This document shows, in pieces, positions 21,742 through 33,313 of a stretch of 64,000 nt of DNA. Numbering within the stretch: the stretch's first letter is position 1; the number at the start of each line of letters is the position of its first letter. Below the pieces are notes generated by a model that was given only the letters and a program-made list of their open reading frames with translations, searched no databases and was not told where the DNA came from. The translations under genes and the position numbers were made by a program. This stretch comes from Sphingomonas sp. (lineage in GTDB: Bacteria; Pseudomonadota; Alphaproteobacteria; Sphingomonadales; Sphingomonadaceae), in NCBI GenBank assembly GCA_017304655.1, contig JAFKLY010000002.1, forward strand, positions 1 through 64,000, given 5' to 3'.

Positions 21742-23453
21742 GAGTTGGTCGCAATGGTTGCCACGAGCTTCTCAAACCGGGGGCTGGATACCGGGGAATT
21801 GAGACCGAAGCCAATGCCATGCATGTCTGCCCGTGTCACCGTGGCAACGGTCCCGCGACGGCAGAGCTCTTCGAGCATCGCAGGTTGCATGGAGCGGCTG
21901 GAAAAGCGCAGCGGTCGGTTCGACAGGTCTGGGCGGTTGCGCACTATGTCGATGGCGTTTGCTGACCAGGCACCGTCGGTACTCGGCAGGTCGTCCGTAT
22001 CGATCAGCACGAAATCACTCATCTGTCTCGCGACGAGTTGTTCGACTGCGAGATGCTGCGCAACGAAGTCACGGGTGTGCGCCAGCAAAGTAACGGCACC
22101 GACCAATGTCGCACCGCTCATAAGGAGCACGGCGCCGTCGGTCCGGGCACCGGGCTCGGCGGCGAGTTGCTGGTAGCCGAAGCCCGCCAGGAGCGCAAAG
22201 CTGCCGAGATAAGGGTGAAGATAGCGATAGCCCCAGCCGTGACCCTGGAACGGAAGTACCAAGGTGAAGAATAGGATGGCGATGAATATCCCCCAAGCCA
22301 GCGGGCAAACGATGCTCCGAGTCCGAAACATCAGAGGAACTGCGCCGGCTACCAAAGGTAAAAGCGCAAAATTTTGCCACGCGAGGAAGCGTAGCAGGTT
22401 GAGCGTCATGAACGGGATGGTCATTGAGTCGCGATGGACCAGCAACGGCCATACGCGATCTCTCAAGAAGTCATCTTGTTGTCCGCCGCCCATGGCCGCA
22501 ACGCCTGTCTGCAGCGTTGCGATCACGGGATAACTTATCCAGAGGGCAATGATAAGCGCATAGGCTGTGCCGTAAATCAGCGCCAACCTCCATTGGCCCT
22601 GCCGCAGTCGCCAGAGTACGAAAGGCGCTGCGAACAGAGGATGAAAGGCCAACTGATGCAGGCCGGTTGCGAAGGCCGCGGTTGCAATGGCTCCCGCATG
22701 ACCCCAGAAGCGTCCGCGCAAAAACGCGGCCAGCCAGATGAGGTTTAGCGCCATATGGCCAGTCATCGCATAGGTTGTCATCGCGTTGACCAGCATTTGC
22801 GTTGAGAGCAGGTAGATCAACAAAGTAACCCAGATCGCGCGATTGTCGTTCGCAAACAGTCGTTTCGCGATGTCGAACAGAGCAAGTCCTCCGGCGAGCA
22901 CGAGGATCGGATTCATTAACGCCGGGTCTGTAATGAACGAAAATCCGAGGCGTAACCACGCGTTCACCGGAAGGTACGCGGACACGAAGCCACGGGGGTG
23001 ATCTTCGTTGAGCAGAAAGGCCGGTACCAATTCTGTCGCAAATTCGCGCCATTGAGCTGGAACAGGTTCTGCGAGATGTCCTTTGGCGAATACCGCCATG
23101 TCGAAAACCACCATTTCTTCGTCACGGGAAATGGGGAAGTTGCCCATCAAATCATAGCTTCCCCAGTAGAGCGCGAATGCCGTGACGATCCCGACAAGGC
23201 AGAGATGCCATAGCCGGGGTTCGACGTTAGGAATTTTCCAACCTGGCGCCCAGCGTGCCGTGATCACGAAGCCCAGCATCAATCCGACGATGATCGGCTT
23301 GTCTGAAACCTGGAACCAATAAAGGGGCATTACGTCGCCGCGAGCGAATAAGACCCACAGGAATGGAATAAGCAGCGCAACAGCGATTACATCATTTCGG
23401 CGTAACCGGTTCGCGGGGGAGACGAACATCGTTTGCGAAGCTTCAGAGGTCAT
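21729..23453 (-). CDS. Polytopic membrane protein, GT39/ArnT-like glycosyltransferase
   Basis: 574 residues with about ten or more membrane helices. The first large periplasmic loop carries an acidic R110-D-E-E cluster (PISRDEEMVVFD), the position of the catalytic Asp/Glu in GT-C enzymes that use polyprenyl-linked sugars. The C-terminal ~100 residues are soluble. With the GT2 and GtrA genes nearby, it could be the transferase that places the flipped sugar on an envelope acceptor. Assignment to a specific GT family is tentative. Confidence 0.65.
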   Translation of the reverse strand: MTSEASQTMFVSPANRLRRNDVIAVALLIPFLWVLFARGDVMPLYWFQVSDKPIIVGLMLGFVITARWAPGWKIPNVEPRLWHLCLVGIVTAFALYWGSYDLMGNFPISRDEEMVVFDMAVFAKGHLAEPVPAQWREFATELVPAFLLNEDHPRGFVSAYLPVNAWLRLGFSFITDPALMNPILVLAGGLALFDIAKRLFANDNRAIWVTLLIYLLSTQMLVNAMTTYAMTGHMALNLIWLAAFLRGRFWGHAGAIATAAFATGLHQLAFHPLFAAPFVLWRLRQGQWRLALIYGTAYALIIALWISYPVIATLQTGVAAMGGGQQDDFLRDRVWPLLVHRDSMTIPFMTLNLLRFLAWQNFALLPLVAGAVPLMFRTRSIVCPLAWGIFIAILFFTLVLPFQGHGWGYRYLHPYLGSFALLAGFGYQQLAAEPGARTDGAVLLMSGATLVGAVTLLAHTRDFVAQHLAVEQLVARQMSDFVLIDTDDLPSTDGAWSANAIDIVRNRPDLSNRPLRFSSRSMQPAMLEELCRRGTVATVTRADMHGIGFGLNSPVSSPRFEKLVATIATNSCLK

Positions 23454-23631
23454 CGCAAAGTCTTTAGGGCGGGATGGTTAACAAATGTGGCGGGTCGCCG
23501 CGACCGAGAGGCTGACGAGGCCGCTGGAAGCGTAGCTGAGCTCTCATTAGTCTTTTCTCAAAGACTGTCTCTTAATCATGATCGTTGCTCCGGCTTTCCG
23601 AGCCGAGCTTGAACGAGTTCAAGGTCACAAA

Positions 23632-25164
23632 ATGAGCGCATTTGGACGTAAGAACGGTTTGGGTGGGAAGTCGTCCTTCGGTGTGGCGCGGCCCATGCAC
23701 GCGCCAAGCGTCTCGCCGCACGGCGCAAGCTCGGCGGTGCCGCCGCCCTTGGGTGGGGCGCAGTTTCCGCCGATTCCGGCCGATCAGCCATTGTCGCCTT
23801 CCGGTCCACTGCCGGGGCAGGATCGCAACTCCGATGCGATGGCCCGCCTGACCGAGCGGATGAATACCGACCACAGCGAGTCGGGTGAAAAGAATCAGGG
23901 CTTCGAGGCGAGCGTCCACAAGATCAAGGAGCAGGTGCTTCCGCGCCTGCTGGAGCGCGTCGATCCGGAAGCCGCCGCAACTCTCAACAAGGATGAGCTC
24001 GCCGAAGAATTCCGGCCGATCATCATTGAAGTTCTGGCCGAGCTGAAACTGACGCTCAACCGGCGCGAGCAATTCGCGCTGGAGAAGGTGCTGGTCGACG
24101 AGCTTCTCGGCTTCGGCCCGCTGGAGGAGCTGCTGGGCGACCCGGATGTCAGCGACATCATGGTCAACGGTCCGGACCAGACCTACATCGAAAAGAAGGG
24201 CAAGCTGCAGCTTGCCCAGATCCATTTCCGCGACGAGGAGCATCTGTTCCAGATCGCCCAGCGCATCGTCAATCAGGTCGGCCGCCGTGTCGACCAGACG
24301 ACCCCGCTGGCCGACGCCCGCTTGCCGGACGGCTCGCGCGTCAACGTCATCGTGCCGCCGCTCTCGCTGCGCGGCACGGCCATCTCGATCCGTAAATTCT
24401 CCGCCAAGCCGATCACGCTCGACATGATGGCCAAGGGCGGCTCCATGTCGGACAAGATGGCGACAGCGCTCAAGATCGCGGGCGCGTGCCGGTTCAACAT
24501 CGTCATCTCGGGCGGTACCGGCTCGGGCAAGACGACGATGCTCAATGCGCTCTCCAAGATGATCGATCCGGGCGAGCGCGTGCTGACCATCGAGGACGCG
24601 GCGGAACTCCGCCTGCAGCAGCCGCACTGGCTGCCGCTGGAAACCCGCCCCGCGAACCTGGAAGGCCAGGGCGCCATCACCATCGGCGACCTTGTGAAGA
24701 ACGCCCTGCGTATGCGGCCGGACCGCATCATCCTGGGCGAAATTCGTGGCGCCGAGTGTTTCGATCTGCTCGCCGCCATGAACACCGGCCATGATGGCTC
24801 CATGTGTACGCTCCACGCCAACAGCCCGCGCGAGTGCCTGGGCCGTATGGAGAACATGATCCTGATGGGCGACATCAAGATCCCCAAGGAAGCGATTTCC
24901 AAGCAGATCGCCGACTCGGTGGACCTGATCGTGCAGGTGAAGCGTCTGCGCGACGGCTCGCGCCGTATCACCAACATTACCGAGGTGATCGGCATGGAAG
25001 GCGAAGTGATCGTCACCCAGGAGCTGTTCAAGTTCGAGTATCTGGACGAGGACGCCGACGGAAAGATCATCGGCGAATATCGCTCGCTGGGCCTGCGCCC
25101 CTACACGCTGGAAAAGGCGCGCAGCTTCGGCTTCGATCAGGCGCTGCTCGAGGCCTGCCTCTGA
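23632..25164 (+). CDS. cpaF: CpaF-family secretion ATPase (Flp/tight-adherence type)
   Basis: 510 residues from the ATG at 23632 (AAGG ahead); an upstream ATG at 23578 lacks a ribosome site. Hexameric ATPase that powers Flp pilus assembly. Walker A SGGTGSGKTT, Walker B-like RIILGEIRG, and His-box TGHDGSMCTLHANSPRE are present, with a disordered Pro/Gly N-terminus. No other cpa/tad genes are in the window, so it is separated from the pilus locus or works with genes elsewhere. Confidence 0.93.
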   Translation: MSAFGRKNGLGGKSSFGVARPMHAPSVSPHGASSAVPPPLGGAQFPPIPADQPLSPSGPLPGQDRNSDAMARLTERMNTDHSESGEKNQGFEASVHKIKEQVLPRLLERVDPEAAATLNKDELAEEFRPIIIEVLAELKLTLNRREQFALEKVLVDELLGFGPLEELLGDPDVSDIMVNGPDQTYIEKKGKLQLAQIHFRDEEHLFQIAQRIVNQVGRRVDQTTPLADARLPDGSRVNVIVPPLSLRGTAISIRKFSAKPITLDMMAKGGSMSDKMATALKIAGACRFNIVISGGTGSGKTTMLNALSKMIDPGERVLTIEDAAELRLQQPHWLPLETRPANLEGQGAITIGDLVKNALRMRPDRIILGEIRGAECFDLLAAMNTGHDGSMCTLHANSPRECLGRMENMILMGDIKIPKEAISKQIADSVDLIVQVKRLRDGSRRITNITEVIGMEGEVIVTQELFKFEYLDEDADGKIIGEYRSLGLRPYTLEKARSFGFDQALLEACL

Positions 25165-25174
25165 AGGGGGAGCT

Positions 25175-25201
25175 GCGGCGACGGTCCATAACCGCCGCCG
25201 C
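25175..25201. terminator. Hairpin between convergent cpaF and PEP-CTERM genes
   Basis: An 11-bp stem with one mismatch (25175-25185 with 25191-25201) immediately after cpaF. No T-tract, so factor-independent termination is doubtful; position alone suggests it. Confidence 0.35.
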
Positions 25202-25218
25202 AACCGCATGGGACCTCG

Positions 25219-25857
25219 TCAGGCGATGGCCGCGATGCGGGCGCCGCGCCGCGTGCGCAGCCGGGCGCCGGCCAGGCCGAAGCCGGCAATCATCAATGCC
25301 CAGCTCGCCGGCTCGGGCAGCGGCGCCTGCGGAACCGACTTGTCGACCACGATATTGTCGAACTGCCACCAGTTTCGGGGGGCCGCGGCCAGCACGAAGC
25401 GCCGGACTCCCTTCGCATTGAGCGTCACCGTTTGCAGGCCGGGGCTGCCGTCGCTGATAACATTGGTGTTTTCGATCGAGCCGTCCCCATATTCCAGGAT
25501 CAACTGGTTCAGGAAGGCATTGCCGGTGTTGTAAAAGTCGGCGATGTCGATGGACGTGAGATCGAACAACTCGCCGTCGGCGCGAGACATGTACATTACA
25601 TTATCCCACCGGTGCGCCAGGGTCGCGTTGCCCATGTCGGCGTTTAACGCGCTCATCCTGTCGGGGACGATGAAGCCTCCAACATTGGAGTAGTCCGACG
25701 AGAAGACATAGTCGCCATAATGGAGCGGCCCATCGACATAGCGATAGGACGTGCCGTCCCGGGCCAGATCATCGAAAGTGAGCACGGTCGCGGCGGCTGG
25801 CGCGCACAATGGCAAGGTTGCGGCCGCAAGGGCCAGTGCAATGGACAATCGCATCAT
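25219..25857 (-). CDS. PEP-CTERM sorted exported protein
   Basis: 212 residues from the ATG pair at 25857/25854. A signal peptide (~1-22, ending PAAA) is followed by a beta-rich domain beginning VLTFDDLA. The C-terminus has the sorting tripartite signal: PEPASWALMIAGFGLAG and then arginines. Such proteins are cut and anchored by an exosortase, often with exopolysaccharide export. No exosortase gene lies here. Ligand or role unknown. Confidence 0.85.
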   Translation of the reverse strand: MMRLSIALALAAATLPLCAPAAATVLTFDDLARDGTSYRYVDGPLHYGDYVFSSDYSNVGGFIVPDRMSALNADMGNATLAHRWDNVMYMSRADGELFDLTSIDIADFYNTGNAFLNQLILEYGDGSIENTNVISDGSPGLQTVTLNAKGVRRFVLAAAPRNWWQFDNIVVDKSVPQAPLPEPASWALMIAGFGLAGARLRTRRGARIAAIA

Positions 25858-26033
25858 ATGTCTCCCACATTTGCGGGAGGCGGGTTGCCAGCGCGCCGCG
25901 CCATCGCACAGTCTTCTTGCGACCAATCCGCAATCCGGGGCGACGGAGCCGCGCGCCCGCCGGCCCGGGCCAGCTTGCCTCGCGGGAGGGCATGCGGCAT
26001 CATCTTGGTGCCACTCAACAAATGAGAGCTGCC

Positions 26034-26861
26034 ATGCCCCCCGCCTTTCCTCGTATCCTCTTCGCCGGTGCGCTGTTGCTTGCCGGCGCTACCCTGACCA
26101 CCGGGCTTGCGGCCCAGACCGCTGCCATCAAGGTTGATCCCACAATCGCTGCCGCCGTCGCCGCGCCCACGCGCACGCCGGCCAATGCCGCGCGCGACGT
26201 CTATCGCCACCCCGCCGAGACGCTGAGCTTCTTCGGCGTGAAGCCGACGGATACGGTGGTGGAAATCTGGCCGGCTGGTGGCTGGTACACGGAGATTCTG
26301 GCGCCTTATCTCAAGGACAAGGGCACGCTCTGGGCGGTCGATTTCTGGCCCGATGGCCTCAAGGGCATCCAGGCGCGACAGGCGAAGGATGCCGCGCTGT
26401 ATGGCGGCATCAAGCTTGCTGCCTTTCCGGCGAGCGCCGGTCAGCCGACGGTGCCGGCGGGCAGTGCCGACGTGGTGCTGACCTTCCGCAACGTCCACAA
26501 CTGGCAGATGGGCTACAAGCGCGACAACCAGACTTACGCGCAGGAAGCGTTCGACCAGATGTTCGCCATGCTCAAGCCCGGCGGCATATTGGGCGTGGTC
26601 GATCACCGTCTGCCCGAAAGCGCCGACACGGCCCGCGAGAAAAGCAGCGGCTATGTGAAGGTGTCGACGGTGCGCGCGCTTGCCGAAAAGGCCGGTTTCG
26701 TTTTCGTCGGCGCGTCGGAGATCAACGCCAACCCGAAGGACGACACGGATCATCCCAATGGCGTTTGGACTCTCCTGCCCGGCCTGCGCGGTGGCGAAGA
26801 GTTCCGCGCGATTGGTGAGAGCGATCGCATGACGCTCAAGTTCCGCAAGCCCCAGGGCTGA
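26034..26861 (+). CDS. Exported methyltransferase-like protein (COG4798 type)
   Basis: 275 residues. The N-terminus is a signal peptide (PRILFAGALLLAGATLTTGLAAQ), odd for a SAM enzyme. The SAM motif is altered (VVEIWPAGGWYTEILAPYL), followed by LWAVDFWPDG, VVLTFRNVHNW and LKPGGILGVVDHR. Start ATG 26034 has GAGAGC at good distance; an ATG at 26022 is in frame. Similar exported predicted methyltransferases are common in sphingomonads, but the activity is unproven. Confidence 0.75.
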   Translation: MPPAFPRILFAGALLLAGATLTTGLAAQTAAIKVDPTIAAAVAAPTRTPANAARDVYRHPAETLSFFGVKPTDTVVEIWPAGGWYTEILAPYLKDKGTLWAVDFWPDGLKGIQARQAKDAALYGGIKLAAFPASAGQPTVPAGSADVVLTFRNVHNWQMGYKRDNQTYAQEAFDQMFAMLKPGGILGVVDHRLPESADTAREKSSGYVKVSTVRALAEKAGFVFVGASEINANPKDDTDHPNGVWTLLPGLRGGEEFRAIGESDRMTLKFRKPQG

Positions 26862-26893
26862 CTCGCCCCGGACGGGCGGAAGGCCGATTGGCC

Positions 26894-28480
26894 CTAGTCT
26901 CTGCCTGGCTGTCCGTTGTCCGGCGCGAGCCAGCGCAGGCGGATGGTGTCGGAGCGGCTGTCATCACTCGTCACGCTGGCCGTAACGCCTTGCGCGGCCA
27001 GTGCGTCGGCCACGCGCCGGGCCGCGTCGGGAGGGCCTGATACGCCGATCGGCGTTCCGATGCGGTGTGCCGCCCAGACCGCCAGCTTGATCGGGGCCGA
27101 GGCTGCCAGCGTGGCTGCAGACTTGCTGTCGTCCTGCACATCCGCCGGCGTTGCCGCCAGCGTTGCGGCCACGTCCGGCAAGGCGCTGGCCGGCGGCACC
27201 ATGCGGATGTCCCAGCCGGGCATCGTCGCCGCGATCCGCTGTTCAAGCGCACGATAAGCGGCGAGTCCCGCATCCGGCAGGCGGGCGGCGCGGACCGTGG
27301 CGACGCGCTTCGCGGGATCCACCACCACATCATCGCTATCCGCGCCCGCAACCATGGCCAGTTGCGTGGCAATGGCCTGGCGCGCCTGATTGAGCCGTTC
27401 GCGCTCGTCATTGCGGGCCGAGGCGAGGAGCGCGGTTTCGGCATCGCCGCTGCCCGTGCCCACTCGGAACTGGCGGATCGACACGTTGATCTTGCGCCCG
27501 AGTTCGCGCGCGAGAATGCGCTCGGCCAGCGCTTCCGCATCCGGCTGAATGGCTGGCGTGAATACCGTTGCCGTCACATTGATCGGATCGACCGCAAAAT
27601 CGGGATCGATCTGGGAGAGGCGGGCCGATCGATCGAACTGGTCGCGGATCGCGCCACTGATCGCGTTGCTCGCCCGCGTCTCCCACGCGATCTGGCGCAA
27701 TGAAATGCCAAGCGGGATGGCCAGGGCAATGAAGGCAATCACGATGCCGAATGTCTGATAATAGGTCTGCTTGGCGGAGAGATTGGCGCGAAAACGATAA
27801 ATGCGCGCCATAAGCGCCGCCGAGAGCGCGATGGTGACCAGATTGGTGATGAACAGCGCGAAGGCGCCGCCGAAAACCGTCCAGTTCCAGGTTGCCAGGC
27901 CAAAGCCGACCACGGCGAGCGGCGGCATCAGCGCGGTGGCAATGGCCACACCGACGATCGTTTCGCCACGCCCGCGGATCATCGCATAAGCGCCCGCCAG
28001 CGCGGAGAAGAGGGCCACCAGCAGATCGAAGAGATTGGGACGCGTCCGCGCTGCGATTTCACTGGTGACGGTCTGAAGGGGGGAGAGCAGCACGATCAGC
28101 GCGCAGAACGAAATGGCAAGGAGCGCGCCGAACACCAGCGCGCGGGTCGATTCCTTGATCCAGACGGCATCCCCGGTCGCCAGCGCAAAACCAATGCCGA
28201 GAATGGGGCCCATGAGCGGGGACAGCAGCATCGCGCCGATGACCACCGCCGGCGAGGACAGGATCAGGCCGAGGATGGCAATGCCTGCGGACATGCAGAT
28301 CATGAAGCCATAGCGGGCAGACCAGTCGCACTCGGCCCGGATCTTCTCGATCACCGCCACCTGATCGACGTTCCGCGTCTGGAATCGCCACCATGTGTGC
28401 AGGGCTGTCCAGATGTGGGCGAGTTCAGGTCTGTCGAGGGCTGCCGTCCATCCGGGGCGCTTGCTTTGATCGTCAGCCAT
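26894..28480 (-). CDS. DUF389 (TIGR00341-type) membrane protein
   Basis: 528 residues from the ATG at 28480. About six membrane helices lie between ~65 and ~275, with the DUF389 blocks SSPAVVIGAMLLSPLMGPILG and TIVGVAIATALMPPLAVVGFG. A long C-terminal soluble part (~280-528) has repeated alpha/beta segments. Function unknown. The 5' end is close to the small membrane gene on the same strand. Confidence 0.85.
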   Translation of the reverse strand: MADDQSKRPGWTAALDRPELAHIWTALHTWWRFQTRNVDQVAVIEKIRAECDWSARYGFMICMSAGIAILGLILSSPAVVIGAMLLSPLMGPILGIGFALATGDAVWIKESTRALVFGALLAISFCALIVLLSPLQTVTSEIAARTRPNLFDLLVALFSALAGAYAMIRGRGETIVGVAIATALMPPLAVVGFGLATWNWTVFGGAFALFITNLVTIALSAALMARIYRFRANLSAKQTYYQTFGIVIAFIALAIPLGISLRQIAWETRASNAISGAIRDQFDRSARLSQIDPDFAVDPINVTATVFTPAIQPDAEALAERILARELGRKINVSIRQFRVGTGSGDAETALLASARNDERERLNQARQAIATQLAMVAGADSDDVVVDPAKRVATVRAARLPDAGLAAYRALEQRIAATMPGWDIRMVPPASALPDVAATLAATPADVQDDSKSAATLAASAPIKLAVWAAHRIGTPIGVSGPPDAARRVADALAAQGVTASVTSDDSRSDTIRLRWLAPDNGQPGRD

Positions 28481-28537
28481 GTCCGGCAGGATAGTCGCAA
28501 TGCCCGGGAATGCCAGCATGTTGCGACCGGCGGGCGA

Positions 28538-28795
28538 TCAGGCCGAGCGGGTCCGCCAGATGCGCCACAGCGCGAAGAATCCGATCGCGCTCCAGATGAT
28601 GTTGAGCACCATGGAGGGAATGGCGCCATGCCACCAGGTGTTGAGCACGAAGAAGCCGGCGCCCACCGCGTTCATCCATTGGAACGCGGCTGAGGCGCCG
28701 GAAAGCCGGCCCATCGAGACGAGGATATAGGCGCCGAGCACGAGGACGGCACCGGTCCAGCCGACGATCTCGACGAAGAGGTCCAGACCGGTCAT
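28538..28795 (-). CDS. CBU_0592-like small membrane protein
   Basis: 85 residues with three hydrophobic helices: LFVEIVGWTGAVLVLGAYIL; an amphipathic-to-hydrophobic FQWMNAVGAGFFVLNTWWHG; and MVLNIIWSAIGFFALWRIW. This matches the CBU_0592 family, of unknown function. It lies between acnA and the DUF389 gene on the same strand. Confidence 0.75.
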   Translation of the reverse strand: MTGLDLFVEIVGWTGAVLVLGAYILVSMGRLSGASAAFQWMNAVGAGFFVLNTWWHGAIPSMVLNIIWSAIGFFALWRIWRTRSA

Positions 28796-28822
28796 GGCTG
28801 GTCAGGGCAACGCGGCATGGTC

Positions 28823-28842
28823 GGCCGGGCTTGCGCCCGGCC
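28823..28842. terminator. GC-rich hairpin downstream of acnA
   Basis: GGCCGGGC (28823-28830) pairs perfectly with GCCCGGCC (28835-28842) around TTGC, with possible outer ATGG/CCAT pairing. It lies just past the acnA stop. There is no T-tract; it may be a dispersed palindrome doing terminator duty. Confidence 0.45.
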
Positions 28843-28848
28843 ATCCCA

Positions 28849-31524
<2,676 letters not shown>

Positions 31525-31622
31525 CAGCGGGGTCTCCTCAAATGTGTCTGGTCTCGCGCGGGGCGCGGACGGGCTGAGCGCCGGGGTCTTTGCTGCGCTG
31601 CATCACCCCTGTCGGGTTCTGG

Positions 31623-31650
31623 GCCATAACGCCTGAAAGGACCGTGTCAA
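31623..31650 (-). promoter_or_regulatory. Candidate sigma-70 promoter of acnA
   Basis: On the minus strand, TTGACA (31650-31645) and TATGGC (31628-31623) are 16 bp apart, placing transcription start roughly 90 nt before the acnA ATG. Perfect -35, weak -10. Confidence 0.4.
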
Positions 31651-31778
31651 CGGGCGCGGACCGGCAAGATCGCGGCGTCGGGCGTCCATCGCCGGGGTCG
31701 GCCCGCGCGAGGGCGTTTCCTCCGATATGGATGCAAACGGCCTCATTCCGGATGCGTTGTGCACACGTTACGCCAAAA

Positions 31779-31831
31779 CGGAACAAACAGGGTTCAAATT
31801 GACCTCCGAATCACGCATAAACCGGAACAAA
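31779..31831 (+). promoter_or_regulatory. Direct repeat CGGAACAAA x2 upstream of the pseudo-receiver regulator
   Basis: Identical 9-mers at 31779-31787 and 31823-31831, spaced 44 bp (about four helical turns), just before the start at 31858. They could be an autoregulatory operator pair; the second copy sits where a leader or ribosome site would be. Confidence 0.35.
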
Positions 31832-31857
31832 GGCGGTACGAAGGGGGACGTGACCGA

Positions 31858-32988
31858 ATGACTTGGCTGGATAATGGGGATGAAGCCGGTGCGGTGCCGG
31901 TCATGGTGGCCGGCGACGGCTGGCTTGCGGCGCCGGAGCAGCGCATTGCGGTCGACCGCCGGCCCACCTTGCTGATTGTCGGCGCGGCGGCGCGAGCGGA
32001 CGCCCTGGCGCGCTGGGGCGAGCGGGCCGGGCTGCGAAGCCTCGGTCGAGTCGCGCTGGAGGATGTGGCGGAGCGCCTGTCCCGCGCAGCAGCGTTGGAC
32101 CTCATTGTGCTGGATCTGCGCGGGCTGGATGTCCCGGCCTGCCTGGACCGCATGAGCGCCTTTGCCCTGGCGGCGCGGCACGGGCTTGCGCAGGCGCGGC
32201 TGGCGGTGATTGTCGACATGGCGGGGCTCGATTGCGCGCTGGCCATGCTGGACGCGCCGGGCGCGGACTTCCTGTGCGAACCGGCTGACTGCGATATCGT
32301 CTCCCTGCTGGTGATGGCGGGGCTGCGCGAGACAGCATCGGGCAGCATGTTGTTCGACGATTCCTCGCGCGAGAGCGAAGCGACGCGGCTGGAGCAATTG
32401 AGCGAGCAGGTGCGCCGTCTGGCCGAGACGATCGAGCGCATGTCGCTCGGCGGCGGCCATGGCCAGGACAGGGGCAATGGCGCGGACGGATCGCCCGAGA
32501 CCGTGATGGATCGGCGCGGCGGCTATCGCATGAGCGGACATGGGGCGGGGATTGGTCCCGGCGCTCAACCCTCGCGCCTGTTTCAGCCGCGCGCGGGTCA
32601 CCGTGCGGTTGAGCCGGCGGGTGGCGTGCTGCCGACTCATGCCGAAGTGCGCGCGATCATCCGGGCGCGGCGGTTGCGGGATCAGTTTCTGCCGACGGAC
32701 CTGTTTGCCGATCCGGCCTGGGACATGATCCTCGACCTGATGGCCGCGCGGCTTGCCGGCCAGCGCGTGTCGGTCTCCAGCCTATGCATCGCCGCCGCCG
32801 TGCCGCCCACCACGGCGCTGCGCTGGATCCGCCAGCTCACCGACCGGGGCGTCTTTGCGCGCATCGACGATCCGGCTGATGGCCGTCGCGTGTTCATCGA
32901 GCTGACCGAGCCGGCGGCCGAAGCCGTGATCGGCTGGGCGCAGATGATCCGCCGCAATGGCGGCCTCCTCGGGGTCAGCGCACGCTGA
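31858..32988 (+). CDS. Pseudo-receiver plus winged-helix (MarR-like) regulator
   Basis: 376 residues from the ATG at 31858 (AAGGGGGACG ahead). Residues ~35-155 read as a receiver-like alpha/beta fold (TLLIVGAAARAD, LDLIVLDLRG, ARLAVIVDMAG, GADFLCEP) in which the acidic pocket and the Lys-Pro pair are not conserved, so phosphorylation is doubtful. A linker of ~90 polar residues follows. The C-terminal ~100 residues are a MarR-type winged helix (VSSLCIAAAVPPTTALRWIRQL, then a wing with DPADGRRVFIELT). Probably a DNA-binding regulator; targets unknown. Confidence 0.7.
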   Translation: MTWLDNGDEAGAVPVMVAGDGWLAAPEQRIAVDRRPTLLIVGAAARADALARWGERAGLRSLGRVALEDVAERLSRAAALDLIVLDLRGLDVPACLDRMSAFALAARHGLAQARLAVIVDMAGLDCALAMLDAPGADFLCEPADCDIVSLLVMAGLRETASGSMLFDDSSRESEATRLEQLSEQVRRLAETIERMSLGGGHGQDRGNGADGSPETVMDRRGGYRMSGHGAGIGPGAQPSRLFQPRAGHRAVEPAGGVLPTHAEVRAIIRARRLRDQFLPTDLFADPAWDMILDLMAARLAGQRVSVSSLCIAAAVPPTTALRWIRQLTDRGVFARIDDPADGRRVFIELTEPAAEAVIGWAQMIRRNGGLLGVSAR

Positions 32989-33091
32989 CTCCAAGCGTCG
33001 ACCGCAAGCCGTGCTTGACCGGCATCGGATCAGGCCGATATGGCGCTCCCCACCTGACCGCGCGACCGCACATTGCGGATTCGTGCCAGAG

Positions 33092-33167
33092 GGGCGATTA
33101 GCTCAGTTGGTAGAGCGTCTCGTTTACACCGAGAATGTCGGCGGTTCGAGCCCGTCATCGCCCACCA
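33092..33167 (+). tRNA. tRNA-Val (anticodon TAC)
   Basis: A full cloverleaf: acceptor GGGCGAT/ATCGCCC, D-arm GCTC...GAGC, anticodon stem TCTCG/CGAGA with loop TTTACAC (anticodon TAC), T-arm with GTTCGAG, discriminator A and encoded CCA. Confidence 0.95.
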
Positions 33168-33313
33168 CGCCTTCTTCCGCGATCGAGAACGGCCAGAAGC
33201 GGTTTAACGGCGGCTGTGTGGTCTCAGCGGGAAGGAGAGGCTAAAGCCGGGGCTCTGGCAGACCCGTGAGATTTCTCTGCCACTGGCGAAGAAATTTGCC
33301 TAAGGGCCGAAGC

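Larger units (their letters stand above)
31525..31857. other. Divergent promoter region between acnA and the regulator gene
   Basis: 333 bp with no supported gene. It contains a candidate acnA promoter (31623-31650, minus) and, on the other side, two copies of CGGAACAAA 44 bp apart that may be regulatory for the 31858 gene. Confidence 0.6.

Noticed and set aside
23572..25209. 545-codon open frame antisense to cpaF
   Set aside because: Shadow of a full CpaF gene.
31780..31802. GGAAC upstream of the pseudo-receiver gene as an EcfG promoter
   Set aside because: No CGTT at 16-17 bp; only the -35-like half is present.
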